In this document: in pieces, positions 1-8,103 of the stretch
How positions within the stretch are numbered: position 1 is the first letter of the stretch
Layout: each line of letters opens with the position of its first letter
NCBI RefSeq assembly: GCF_037546185.1
Contig: NZ_JAWMWH010000003.1
Location: forward strand, 310,001-374,000
Source: Nicoliella lavandulae
GTDB taxonomy: Bacteria; Bacillota; Bacilli; Lactobacillales; Lactobacillaceae
Reading direction: 5' to 3'
DNA: 64,000 nt
Notes under the pieces: model-generated
Told to the model about the DNA's origin: nothing
Seen by the model: only the letters and a program-made list of their open reading frames with translations
The model's database searches: none
Program-made: the position numbers and the translations under genes

Positions 1-1
1 T

Positions 2-67
2 CGTGACCAAGACATTACCCCTAAGAAACGGCAACCAATGGAAGCTGTTTATCGCGTAATTAAATAA
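2..67 (+). CDS. 3' end of an unidentified gene cut by the window edge
   Basis: One reading frame is open from the window edge to a TAA at 65-67 and ends in the residues ...KKRQPMEAVYRVIK. An intrinsic terminator follows 10 nt later, which supports this being a true gene end. Only 21 codons are visible, so no family can be named. Confidence 0.5.
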   Translation, partial: RDQDITPKKRQPMEAVYRVIK

Positions 68-76
68 ATTATTATA

Positions 77-113
77 AAGAGTAACTTTGGTGTTAAATCA
101 AGGTTACTCTTTT
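77..113 (+). terminator. Rho-independent terminator
   Basis: A 9-bp stem (AAGAGTAAC / GTTACTCTT) encloses a T- and A-rich loop and is followed by T residues. It closes the transcription unit of the partial gene at the window edge and insulates the riboswitch downstream. Confidence 0.75.
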
Positions 114-200
114 ACTATTAACAGTTCTTTATTTAGATATTGACTAACTTTATTTTATTGATTATGATATTAATGTATCAAATTAAATAATTTGATTAAT

Positions 201-266
201 GGGGTGCTTCAATGGCTGAGATTATACCCACGAACCTGATCCAGGTAATACTGGCGTGGGGAAACT
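201..266 (+). promoter_or_regulatory. TPP riboswitch (THI box)
   Basis: The hallmark segments of the thiamine pyrophosphate aptamer are present in order: GGGGTGC, GGCTGAGA, ACCC, GAACCTGATCCAGGTAATACTGG and GCGTGGGGAA. No terminator hairpin follows. Instead, TATATG just after the aptamer (near 272) can pair with CATATA next to the AGGAG ribosome site (near 317-325), which suggests control of translation initiation (inference). The only gene downstream is a decayed SDR gene, so the switch may now be an orphan. Confidence 0.93.
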
Positions 267-335
267 TTTTTATATGTGGTAAGTATCTAGTTGTTGCTTC
301 ATTCGATTAATCTTTTCATATAGGAGATTTTTCAA

Positions 336-1087
336 ATGGCAAAAACAGTTTTAATTACAGGTGCAAGTTCTGGTTTAGGATTAGCTACAGCTAAGCTTTT
401 TGGTGATAGGGGCTTTAACGTTGTTGTTAACTATTTTCATAATCAATCAGCAGCCGAACAAGTTGTTGATGAAATCGGTAGAAATAGTGCAATTGCGGTT
501 CAAGGTGATGTCCGAGATAGGAATAGCGTAGATCGATTAGTGAAAGAAGCCATTGTTCATTTTGGTAGGATTGACGTAGTCGTTAATAATGCATTAGTTG
601 GATTTAAATTTGATTCAATTAAACAAAAGAAATTTATGGACTTATCGTGGGAAGATTACCAAAAGCAAATTGATGGGACTTTAAAGGGTGCGTTTAATGT
701 TACCCAAAGTACCTTACCTGCTTTAATTAAAGAACATCACGGCAAAATCATTAACATCGGGACCAACTTATTTTAAAATCCAGTTGTGCCTTATCATGAA
801 TACACTACTTCTAAAGCGGCATTATTGGGCTTTACTAGAAACCTAGCTGCCGAGTTAGGGACAAATGGGATTAGTGTTAACATGGTTTCCGGTGGATTAT
901 TAAGAACTACAAATGCAAGTTCTGTAACTACGCCAGAAGTCTTTGATATGATTGCTAATCAAACACCACTTAAAGAAGTTACAACTCCAAAACAAGTTGC
1001 AAAAATGGTCGTTTTTCTTGGTACTGATGAAAGTAATGGAATTACAGGTTAAAACTATACGTTGATGGCGGATTAACAATGAACTAA
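336..1087 (+). pseudogene. SDR-family oxidoreductase (FabG-like), broken by two stops and a frameshift
   Basis: This is a short-chain dehydrogenase/reductase of about 250 codons. The N-terminal NAD(P)-binding motif TGASSGLG (residues 8-15), the NNA motif and the YxxxK active site (YTTSK, just after the first stop) are all present. An in-frame TAA at 774-776 and another at 1050-1052 each sit where a CAA (Gln) codon is expected. One base is also missing near 1055, after which the usual C-terminal YVDGGLTMN reads in another frame. The ribosome site AGGAG at 321 is intact. It lies directly behind a TPP riboswitch. THI-box-linked SDR genes have been described in comparative surveys (recalled, not checked), so this was probably a thiamine-responsive gene. 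Three lesions make a working product unlikely. Confidence 0.85.
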
Positions 1088-1089
1088 CT

Positions 1090-1177
1090 AAAAAAGCTAG
1101 CTCACATGAAGTGCTCTCTATAGGCGTTAAATTTTGTTTAGCAAGTATAGAGTAACCTCATGGGGGAGGGCTTTTTT
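1090..1177 (+). terminator. long interrupted hairpin ending in a T-run
   Basis: Nested pairings are visible: AAAAAAGC/GCTTTTTT, CTC/GAG, CATGA/TCATG and CTCTATA/TATAGAG around a 23-nt loop, ending in six T residues. It starts only a few bases after the SDR pseudogene and is much longer than the other terminators here. It may be an ordinary terminator or a small structured RNA. The remaining ~200 bases up to the next gene hold only AT-rich promoter-like sequence. Confidence 0.55.
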
Positions 1178-1381
1178 GTGTTATTAGGCCTGTATTTTAT
1201 TAAGATTTGCAGGAAACTATAAGTCTATCATTAACGTTATAATTCAAAGAGAATTAGAATGAATACTTAAGATAGTTTTTGTCATAATTTAACATATTGG
1301 TAACTTATATTTGATAATCAATATTTTTATAATATAATTTAGTTAATAAATATATCCATTTATTTAAAGGGGTGCTTATAT

Positions 1382-2230
1382 ATGAAAAAAACAATATTAT
1401 ATTTAGCTACGTTAGCTGCTCTAACAGGTAGTGGCATAGCCATAGTTAATAATTTAAATCATAATGCATACGAAATGACCACTGCGCACGCTGCTAGTGG
1501 GATTTGGATTTTTGTGAAACCGTTGAATACTGAAGAAGCTAAGTATGTTTCGTATAATCCAATCGATGGTGCCGGATTAACTGATGCCGGAAAAGAAATG
1601 TATACAGCTGGAAGTGATGGTAAAAACCAATACATATTTGCAGACGCACCGTATGTAAGAGACGAAAACCAAGTTAACAATAGCGTATTAGACAATGATA
1701 AATGGGTAGGACAACTTTACACAATTACGCTGGTCCCTAAGAATAGTTCATTGCAACCAATCAAAATCCAAATGATGAGTGAAATGGGTGCAGAAGACGT
1801 TACTCGGGGGACTAATGCATTACCAGATTACATTTCACAACTTTCAGCTCATTATAGCCACCCTACTGAATTATTTGCTGAAGACCAAAGAGTAATGGAA
1901 GCTGCTCATAGTCTTGAATTAGCTGGTGTTATTCCACATGATGCAAGAATTCAGTCCACGTTAGATGCAATGGATAAAGATGATTCATTAAATGACAGCA
2001 ACTCAAGTAATAGTCAGACCACTACTAATAGTAGTAGTCAAAGTAGTTTAGATAGGATTAATAAAAAAGTACAATTATTACGTGCTAATCTTAAAAAAAC
2101 CACCAAAGAATTAAGTAGCAGTAAGCATAAGTCTAAACGCGATAAAAAAATTGCTAGACAAAAATACAATAAAGCTAAAAAGGAATATAACAATGCCGAA
2201 CGTAAATTAAAACAAATTGAAAATAAATAA
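1382..2230 (+). CDS. secreted protein with basic coiled-coil-like C-terminal tail
   Basis: The 282-residue product starts with a Sec signal peptide (MKK, hydrophobic core, cleavage likely after AHA at residue 37). An unrecognised central domain spans about residues 38-195. A short Ser/Asn/Thr-rich linker (about 205-222) leads to a strongly basic, heptad-like helical tail (223-282, rich in K and R). No LPXTG or membrane anchor is present, so wall retention by charge is the likely mode (inference). The start is preceded by AAAGGGG. It shares its architecture, not its core sequence, with the secreted protein at 4738-5772. A bidirectional terminator follows. Function unknown. Confidence 0.75.
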   Translation: MKKTILYLATLAALTGSGIAIVNNLNHNAYEMTTAHAASGIWIFVKPLNTEEAKYVSYNPIDGAGLTDAGKEMYTAGSDGKNQYIFADAPYVRDENQVNNSVLDNDKWVGQLYTITLVPKNSSLQPIKIQMMSEMGAEDVTRGTNALPDYISQLSAHYSHPTELFAEDQRVMEAAHSLELAGVIPHDARIQSTLDAMDKDDSLNDSNSSNSQTTTNSSSQSSLDRINKKVQLLRANLKKTTKELSSSKHKSKRDKKIARQKYNKAKKEYNNAERKLKQIENK

Positions 2231-2313
2231 AATTTTTTAATAGCTACTTCAAATGCTTCTATACTAAATATATATGTATTGTGGTTCAATCATGAACGAA
2301 GTGCACTAACTAT

Positions 2314-2354
2314 AAAAGGACTGATTCCGATTTAATATCGAAATCAGTCCTTTT
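2314..2354. terminator. bidirectional Rho-independent terminator
   Basis: A 13-bp stem (AAAAGGACTGATT / AATCAGTCCTTTT), extended inside by CGAT/ATCG, is flanked by A-run and T-run. It lies between two convergent genes and can stop transcription from both sides. Confidence 0.85.
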
Positions 2355-2415
2355 AACTCAACTAAATATTAAAAATGTTTAATTTTAGATTACAATTCAA
2401 CACAGTTGGTTTTTG

Positions 2416-3096
2416 TTATTTTTCAATGGTTTGATTAATGGTAGCCATGATTCCTTGATGGTATTGAGCCAATTGCTTTGTATCAAAGCTTAGGATCATG
2501 TCATTAGTAATGTTGTTTTGCTTACAATATGCTAATTTAGCATCAGCATAGTGGTCGGCTTGTTCGATGGTTGTTTCGACCATTTCAAGGAAATTAATGG
2601 GATCAGATGGTTCGTTTAATTTCTTGACCACTGGTGCAAAACATTCTAGTACTTTTTCATAAATTGGTTCTAATTCTAAATCATTTCCGTGTAGCGTCTT
2701 GATTTGATCCACAGTAGCTAAAATGTTTTTACGTTGAAAATCAGTTGGTAATTGGCGTTGAGCTAAAACATTTTGAATAATGGTGTGTAAGTCAACGTCC
2801 TTTAACATTTGATATAAGTTAGTTAGCGTTACTGGTTTCCATAATTGATCTAACTCATCTTCGCTTAATTGGGTTGCTTGGTAATTAGTAGTATCTTGAT
2901 AGTACTTAATGAAAATTTTAGCGTAGAGTTTAAAAATTTCCTGTGCTACGTTCATAATAACGGGATCATTGATTTCTTCATCTGTAATAATGTGTTTAGC
3001 GATTAATCTTAATTCATCCCGCATTGGAATTACTTCACCATGCTGACTAGCTTTAATGGCTTGGTGGAAACTTTCTGAATATGCAAATTCTGACAT
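2416..3096 (-). CDS. hypothetical cytosolic protein, 226 aa
   Basis: The protein is predicted to be soluble and mostly helical, with an acidic middle section and no signal peptide or membrane segment. AAAGGAATGATAAC precedes the ATG, a good ribosome site and start choice. No motif or family is recognised. It is a monocistronic unit between the shared terminator at 2314-2354 and the IS-interrupted terminator at 3210. Downstream convergent transcription comes from the secreted protein gene. No function is proposed. Confidence 0.6.
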   Translation of the reverse strand: MSEFAYSESFHQAIKASQHGEVIPMRDELRLIAKHIITDEEINDPVIMNVAQEIFKLYAKIFIKYYQDTTNYQATQLSEDELDQLWKPVTLTNLYQMLKDVDLHTIIQNVLAQRQLPTDFQRKNILATVDQIKTLHGNDLELEPIYEKVLECFAPVVKKLNEPSDPINFLEMVETTIEQADHYADAKLAYCKQNNITNDMILSFDTKQLAQYHQGIMATINQTIEK

Positions 3097-3209
3097 GTTA
3101 TCATTCCTTTAACTATTTGTATATTACCATTATAGTGGAGTCAGTTGGAGATGACTAGTGATGAGTCAGTAATTTAGCTAATCTAAATAATTTTAGGATA
3201 ATCAATAAA

Positions 3210-3226
3210 AAAAGACGTTTGTTACT
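3210..3226 (-). terminator. distal arm of a terminator hairpin split by IS copy 1
   Basis: AAAAGACGTTTGTTACT here is complementary to AGTAACAAGCGTCTTTT at 4701-4717 (17 bp, one G-T). The 1463-bp IS lies between the arms at the base of the original loop. Before insertion this formed the terminator of the minus-strand secreted-protein gene ending at 4738. Confidence 0.85.
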
Positions 3227-3268
3227 TGATGTGCACCCCAAAAGTTGTACATTATTATATTGTTTTTC

Positions 3269-4171
3269 CTAGGCGGAAAGTTTCCGGTATTGAACCGGTG
3301 ACTTTCCGCCTAGTTTTGTTTTAATACGATGATTATTGTAATAATCAATCCATATTTTCATTGACGACATTAAATCTTCTTTAAAGTCATAATTACAGTC
3401 CATGATTTCAGCTTTCATAATATGGAAAAATGATTCCATAGGTGAGTTATCTATACAATTCCCCTTACGGGACATACTTTGAAATATCTTATTCTTCTTA
3501 AGCTCTTTTTGCCAGATATGACTTTGATACTGAGCTCCCTGATCACTATGAATTGTCGTTCTGTATGGTAAATCCTTAACTAATTGAATAACTTCTTTCA
3601 ACGGTTTCATAACACAGTTCATATTTGGATGGCTGCTAATGTTATAGGATATTATTTCACCAGAAAATAAATCCATAATAGGTGAAAGATAAATACGATG
3701 ATTAATATCACAATTTCCATATCTGAATTCACTGATATCAGTACAGAGCTTTTGATATGGTCTGTCAGTATTAAATCTTCGATTTAATTGATTTGATTTA
3801 AGTTTTCCAACCTGACCACGATAGGAATTATACTTACGTGTTTTTCTTGAATATGATGAAGATAGTAAATTATTCTTTTTCATTATCTTTAATACTAGTT
3901 TGTGGTTAACACGGTATCCACGATTAGTTAATTCTAAACACACTCTTCTATATCCGTAGGATTTATTTTTATCTTTAATATCCTTGATAATTTTAGCGAT
4001 TTCAGCGTGCTTATCAGGCTTATTTTGGATTGATCTAATATAATAATAAGTACTTCTAGATATCCTTAATGCCTTTAGTATTAATGTTTTAGTGGTATGG
4101 TATTTCAGCCTTAGTTCGTCGATTATTTTAATAATTACTTCTGGTCTTCTTCGTCGTCTAAGGCCCTCAAT
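3269..4171 (-). CDS. IS3-family transposase OrfB (DDE domain), read by -1 frameshift
   Basis: The frame is open for about 300 codons back to the slippery run A_AAA_AAA on the minus strand (4177-4171). OrfA slips there into IEGLRRRRRPEV..., giving an OrfAB transposase. An HTH_21-like region (KSYGYRRVCLELTNRGYRVNHK) precedes the integrase core. The acidic triad is visible in TDIS, HSDQG and the E of MESFFH, with family spacing between the last two. The first in-frame ATG at 3943 lies inside the domain, so it is not the natural start. Programmed frameshifting is well established for this family and inferred here from the motif. Confidence 0.92.
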   Translation of the reverse strand: MEGLRRRRRPEVIIKIIDELRLKYHTTKTLILKALRISRSTYYYIRSIQNKPDKHAEIAKIIKDIKDKNKSYGYRRVCLELTNRGYRVNHKLVLKIMKKNNLLSSSYSRKTRKYNSYRGQVGKLKSNQLNRRFNTDRPYQKLCTDISEFRYGNCDINHRIYLSPIMDLFSGEIISYNISSHPNMNCVMKPLKEVIQLVKDLPYRTTIHSDQGAQYQSHIWQKELKKNKIFQSMSRKGNCIDNSPMESFFHIMKAEIMDCNYDFKEDLMSSMKIWIDYYNNHRIKTKLGGKSPVQYRKLSA

Positions 4172-4671
4172 TTTTTTAAGAAGTCATTCTCTATTCTCAA
4201 CATTAAATTTTCTTCTTCAATCTTCTTCAATTTTTCTTTATCGGTATTAGTATTGTTTGATTCGGCTTTGTTAGTTTTCCTTTTTGTCATGGCTTTTCTT
4301 TCCCTTCGGGACAATAAACCATCAATACCTTTTTGCTCTAGTCGTTTTTCCCAAGTCCAGATAGTTGATGGAGAAGGAATATTAAAATGATAAGCTGCCT
4401 CTGGATAAGATGATTTAGTCGTTTTCATCCAGTTTAATATATATTGTTTCTCTTTGGTAGAGTATTCGATTATATTCTTTCTTTTTTTAAGACCATTTAG
4501 TCCATGTTTTTTGTAACTCTTAACCCAACATAAAACAGTATTTCTACTTTTAACTCCAAAGTTTCTAGCCACCATTTGCGATCCCATACCGTTTAGGTAT
4601 GCGTTAATTACATTTAATTTATCTTCTACTTTATATTTAGACACAAAAAAACACCCCAAAGTTTTGTACAA
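4135..4671 (-). CDS. IS3-family OrfA (helix-turn-helix DNA-binding protein)
   Basis: The 178-residue product has two helix-turn-helix-like regions: GMGSQMVARNFGVKSRNTVLCW near residues 29-50 and SYPEAAYHFNIPSPSTIWTWEK near 88-109. A charged helix follows (KLKKIEEENLMLRIENDFLKKL, leucine-zipper-like) and is typical of IS150-type OrfA proteins that bind the IS ends. The A7 slippery run lies in the last part of the gene, within codons TTA AAA AAA. OrfA alone usually limits transposition; the frameshifted OrfAB is the transposase. Confidence 0.92.
   Translation of the reverse strand: MYKTLGCFFVSKYKVEDKLNVINAYLNGMGSQMVARNFGVKSRNTVLCWVKSYKKHGLNGLKKRKNIIEYSTKEKQYILNWMKTTKSSYPEAAYHFNIPSPSTIWTWEKRLEQKGIDGLLSRRERKAMTKRKTNKAESNNTNTDKEKLKKIEEENLMLRIENDFLKKLRALDDEEDQK
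4171..4177 (-). other. A_AAA_AAA programmed -1 frameshift site
   Basis: Seven A residues on the minus strand stand in the orfA frame as TTA AAA AAA, the canonical IS3-family slippery heptamer. After a -1 slip the next codons read ATT GAG GGC CTT and stay open through orfB. Confidence 0.8.
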
Positions 4672-4700
4672 ACTTTGGGGTGCAGTGCAACTTAATATAT

Positions 4701-4717
4701 AGTAACAAGCGTCTTTT
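4701..4717 (-). terminator. proximal arm of the IS-split terminator
   Basis: AGTAACAAGCGTCTTTT is the partner of 3210-3226 and lies 20 nt past the stop codon of the secreted-protein gene at 4738-5772. With 1463 bp now in the loop, termination is probably impaired. Confidence 0.8.
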
Positions 4718-4737
4718 GTACTTAATAATTTAGCTAA

Positions 4738-5772
4738 TTATTTTAATAGTGAATTTAGGTGCTTATTAGCCTTAGTTAAGGCTTTCTTGTCAGCCTTAAG
4801 TTGCTTATTAGCACGAGCACGGGTCTTCTTAGTCTTAGCTTTTGTAACCCGTTTTTGCGCAGCTGTAACTTTCTTTTCTGCCTTCTTAACCTTATTCCAA
4901 GCACTCTTAATGGTATTCTTGAATGAAATATGATCAGCAGCAACGGCAGAACTAGCAGCGGAGCTAACTTGAGCTGCGATTGAACTAGTAGCAGATGCAC
5001 TTGCAGAAGCACTTGCACTGGCAGAAGCACTAGCGCTACTTGCTGAAGCGGATGCACTTGCGGATGCGCTGGCACTACTTGCTGAAGCACTGGCGCTGGC
5101 AGATGCGCTAGCACTGCTTGCTGAAGCAGATGCACTAGCACTAGCAGAAGCGCTGGCACTAGCCTTTGCACTTTCACTGGCAATTGCACTACTGTCAATG
5201 CTTGGAGATGCTAATAATGAGTTAAGTGCTAATGAGTTAGCATTAAATGCGCTTTGTTGAACAGCAAAGCTAGTGGTAATTTGTGTAAGCGTGTGTGGTT
5301 GATTGTCAGTAAATTGACTATTAACCGCGTTGATTCCGTTAAATGCACTTGCCATGTTGCTGTATAAAGAATTAGCATTAGAAGCATATGATTGTTGTGC
5401 AGAATAAATGGAACTTTGTTGAGCACGATTATTAAATGCAGATTGAGCAGCACTAGAATTTTGGGTACTAAGGGCAGCATTGTATTCAGAGTTGGCAACG
5501 CTACTATAGTTAGTGTTGTAACTAGCTTGTGAAGCAAATCTAGCTTGAGCACTATTGTTAGCAACGCTAGCAGAGTTAACGGCACTAGCAGCACTTAAAG
5601 CAACTGATTGTGCAGATTGTTGAGCGCTACTAGCAGTCGTTGATTGACTAGCACTGGATGTAACAGCTGATGATGCAACATCAGCGTGTACGTTTGGTTG
5701 TTGGGTAGCAGTCGCAGCACCTGCGGCTGTAAGTGTAAGAATAGCACTTAAATATAGATTTGATTTTTTCAT
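4738..5772 (-). CDS. secreted serine-rich (SAS)n surface protein
   Basis: The 344-residue product has a Sec signal peptide (MKKSNLYLS..., cleavage likely after VHA at residue 30). A Ser/Ala/Asn-rich stalk follows, including a near-perfect Ser-Ala dipeptide tract at about residues 198-265. It ends in a basic helical tail (284-344) with heptad-like K/A repeats. There is no LPXTG. Ser-rich repeat adhesins of lactobacilli are often glycosylated; that is family knowledge, not seen here. Ser-Ala repeats at DNA level (AGTGC/AGCGC codons) invite slippage and length variation. Its terminator has been split by IS copy 1. Confidence 0.85.
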   Translation of the reverse strand: MKKSNLYLSAILTLTAAGAATATQQPNVHADVASSAVTSSASQSTTASSAQQSAQSVALSAASAVNSASVANNSAQARFASQASYNTNYSSVANSEYNAALSTQNSSAAQSAFNNRAQQSSIYSAQQSYASNANSLYSNMASAFNGINAVNSQFTDNQPHTLTQITTSFAVQQSAFNANSLALNSLLASPSIDSSAIASESAKASASASASASASASASSASASASASASASSASASASASASASSASASASASASASASATSSIAAQVSSAASSAVAADHISFKNTIKSAWNKVKKAEKKVTAAQKRVTKAKTKKTRARANKQLKADKKALTKANKHLNSLLK

Positions 5773-5864
5773 AATATCATTACCTTTCGTTAATATGACT
5801 TATAACTTCTATGCTTATATTATGACACTATTTTGTTAGATGTGAAGTTAAATGCTCATTACAA

Positions 5865-7154
5865 TTATTTAATTGGTTGTTGCTTTGTTTCTGGACCAAA
5901 GAATCCAACAATAAGGGCAGCGAATAATGAAATTCCTGCGATGATGAAGAAAATCATCGTTGGGTTGTACTTGGTAATAATGAATAAAACCATGTATGGA
6001 GAAAGAGTAGTTAATAATTTAGCAATTCCGTTTGCAAACCCAGTGCCTCTAAAGCGATAGTTAGTTGCAAAGAGTTCAGGTGCATAAACTGATACGTTAC
6101 TAGCAATTAAGATATATAAAAGGGTAGTTAAAATAAACCCATTTGCAATCGTTCCAAACGCGGTCGTTTCAAATCCGTAAGCGATTCCGGCAATTGCAGT
6201 TAAGATGAAGGCAGGAACAATGGTAAACTTATGACCTAATCGATCAATCAATAGACTTCCAATAAATGCTCCTATTGGTGCACCAATCATCATAATTGTA
6301 GCGAACCACATTGAGTGAATAATGCTGATTCCACGACCTGCTAATAAAGTAGGAACCCATGAAGTGAACGTGTATTGACAAAGTAAACTAGCAGATACAG
6401 CAGTAATTGCAACTAGTAATCCACGACCTTTATTGATGGTCATTGCATTTTTATTTGTGGATTGATCTTCATCATAGTGGCCCTTTAATTCTAGTTTTTC
6501 AATAATTGATTGTGCTTCTTCCTTTCTTCCATGTTGAATTAACCAACGTGGTGATTCTGGTAGGTTGCGTCTGCAGAAGAATAAAATAAATGCACATAGA
6601 CCGATAAAGATAAACATGGAGCGCCATCCGTAGTTACCGATTAAAATAGTGGATAGTAATAGACCTAATGGGGCACCAAGATTAGCAATAATTGCAATCA
6701 TGCCACTCCATTTGCCTTGTTTATTAACGGGAGCAAATTCACTGATCATAGAATACCCAGTAACAATTTCAGCACCCAGACCAATTGCTGCAATAAACCT
6801 AGTGGCAATCAGCATTTCAATATTAATTGAGAAAGCTCCAATTAATGTTGCGATACTAAATATTAATAGGTTCCAGTGATATGTAGCTCTTCTACCAAAG
6901 AAGTCACCTAGATAACCAGTAATAATTGACCCAATAAAGAGGCCTAAAAAGCCAACTGATAAAAATGTTGATCCTTGGTTCAGAGTTGCAAAATGAGTTG
7001 CGATAATCGATGAATTAATGGTACTCGCCATGTAAACATCTGCGGCATCTAGCATCATACCAGCACCAACTAATGCAAAAATTTTGTAAAAGAGTGGGGA
7101 TTCCTTAGCGGTATCAATTCGTTGAGTTAGTGTATAGTTATTAGCAGTCATCAT
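5865..7154 (-). CDS. MFS transporter (sugar-porter/AAHS-like) of the Val-leader lyase operon
   Basis: The 429-residue major facilitator has about 12 predicted membrane segments. The inter-helix motif GDFFGRR and the central PESPRWL motif are typical of the sugar-porter and related organic-acid branches. Its ATG overlaps the stop codon of the upstream lyase gene (ATGA), so the two are translationally coupled. It is the last gene of a three-gene operon that starts behind a Val-rich attenuator at 8704-8915. The context suggests uptake or export of an organic acid handled by the lyases. Substrate not determinable. Confidence 0.8.
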   Translation of the reverse strand: MMTANNYTLTQRIDTAKESPLFYKIFALVGAGMMLDAADVYMASTINSSIIATHFATLNQGSTFLSVGFLGLFIGSIITGYLGDFFGRRATYHWNLLIFSIATLIGAFSINIEMLIATRFIAAIGLGAEIVTGYSMISEFAPVNKQGKWSGMIAIIANLGAPLGLLLSTILIGNYGWRSMFIFIGLCAFILFFCRRNLPESPRWLIQHGRKEEAQSIIEKLELKGHYDEDQSTNKNAMTINKGRGLLVAITAVSASLLCQYTFTSWVPTLLAGRGISIIHSMWFATIMMIGAPIGAFIGSLLIDRLGHKFTIVPAFILTAIAGIAYGFETTAFGTIANGFILTTLLYILIASNVSVYAPELFATNYRFRGTGFANGIAKLLTTLSPYMVLFIITKYNPTMIFFIIAGISLFAALIVGFFGPETKQQPIK

Positions 7155-8083
7155 AGCTGTTCAGCTCCCTTTTTGTTAATTGAGTTAATCATTGTTTCCA
7201 TTGCTTCATTGGAATAATTACTTTCTAATTGATTCAGTGAATCTAATCCAACGAAATGATTGAATTCATTAAACTTGATCATGTGCTTTTTAGTGTCTTT
7301 GGTTTGACCAATTTGATGTAATCCTCGTAGAAATTCTTTGTCTGCATAAGCATGGGCATAAGTTAGGGCAGTTGGATGAACTACAAAACTGTATCCCATT
7401 TCCTCCAATTCGGCAGTTGAAGTCATTGGTGTTGCCCAACCTTCAATCATATTGGCCATTAATGGAGTGCCCTTAAAGGTATCAGCAATGTATTTTAATT
7501 CTTCCTTACTTTGTGGGGCTTCAATAAAAATCATGTCAGCACCAGCTTCTTTATATAATTGGCCACGTCTGATAGCATCAGCTAGTCCATTCATTTGTCT
7601 AGCATCCGTTCTGGCCATTATTAAGAAGTCCTTGTTTTGACGTGCATTACAAGCTGCTTTGATCTTGGATGCTAGTTCTTCAGCTGGAACAACACTTTTG
7701 CCAGCCATATGTCCACATCGTTTTGGCCAAGCTTGATCTTCAATGAACATCCCCGAAGCACCGGCAGACTCATATGCACGAGTAGTTCTGGCAACATTCT
7801 CATTATCTCCATAACCAGTGTCAGCGTCCGCAAAAACTGGAATATTAACAGCTGAGATAATTTCCTTAATTTTACTTAGCATTTGGCCAAAATCTAGAAT
7901 TCCTCGATCTGGAAGTGATAATGAACTAGCTGAAGTTGTATAGCCAGCAACAAAGATGGATTGAAAACCTTCTTTTTCGGCAATCTTAGCTGCTAGTGCA
8001 TCTGGCGCAACGACCATGCTTAAAATCTTATCTCCGTAAATTAATTTATTAAAATCTTGACGTTCTTTTTCAAATGTTTTCAT
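7151..8083 (-). CDS. isocitrate lyase/PEP mutase superfamily lyase (2-methylisocitrate lyase-like)
   Basis: The 310-residue TIM-barrel enzyme has metal-binding DADTGYGD (residues 86-93), EDQ (115-117) and the KRCGH loop (121-125) that carries the catalytic Cys of isocitrate and 2-methylisocitrate lyases. It should therefore cleave a C-C bond of a 2-substituted malate- or isocitrate-type acid. No citrate-cycle or methylcitrate genes are nearby, so PrpB should not be assumed. It lies second in an operon with a shorter paralogue upstream and an MFS carrier downstream, all behind a Val-codon attenuator, hinting at branched-chain metabolism (inference). Confidence 0.85.
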   Translation of the reverse strand: MKTFEKERQDFNKLIYGDKILSMVVAPDALAAKIAEKEGFQSIFVAGYTTSASSLSLPDRGILDFGQMLSKIKEIISAVNIPVFADADTGYGDNENVARTTRAYESAGASGMFIEDQAWPKRCGHMAGKSVVPAEELASKIKAACNARQNKDFLIMARTDARQMNGLADAIRRGQLYKEAGADMIFIEAPQSKEELKYIADTFKGTPLMANMIEGWATPMTSTAELEEMGYSFVVHPTALTYAHAYADKEFLRGLHQIGQTKDTKKHMIKFNEFNHFVGLDSLNQLESNYSNEAMETMINSINKKGAEQL

Positions 8084-8103
8084 AATAAATCGCTCCTTTG
8101 TAA

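Larger units (their letters stand above)
3227..4689 (-). mobile_element. IS3-family insertion sequence, copy 1 (1463 bp)
   Basis: Ends begin TG...CA. The terminal inverted repeats are TGATGTGCACCCCAAAAG and TGCACTGCACCCCAAAG, read inward. A 3-bp target duplication ACT (3224-3226 and 4690-4692) flanks it. It encodes orfA and an overlapping orfB in the -1 frame, as in IS150-group members of the IS3 family. Its predicted proteins are identical to those of the second copy at 52954-54416, and the length is identical, so transposition was recent. It is inserted in a terminator hairpin. Confidence 0.95.

Noticed and set aside
774..1052. TAA codons in the SDR gene read as glutamine (stop-codon reassignment)
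   Set aside because: The same gene also carries a frameshift, and all other genes in the window end in TAA normally, so simple decay explains it.
4963..5175. Short tandem DNA repeats as a possible CRISPR or minisatellite array
   Set aside because: The repeats are in-frame Ser-Ala codons of a secreted protein. There are no spacers of constant size and no cas genes.
4776..5594. Long leucine-rich ORFs in the other minus-strand frame over the Ser-Ala gene
   Set aside because: They are frame shadows of repetitive Ser/Ala codons, without ribosome sites or plausible protein composition.
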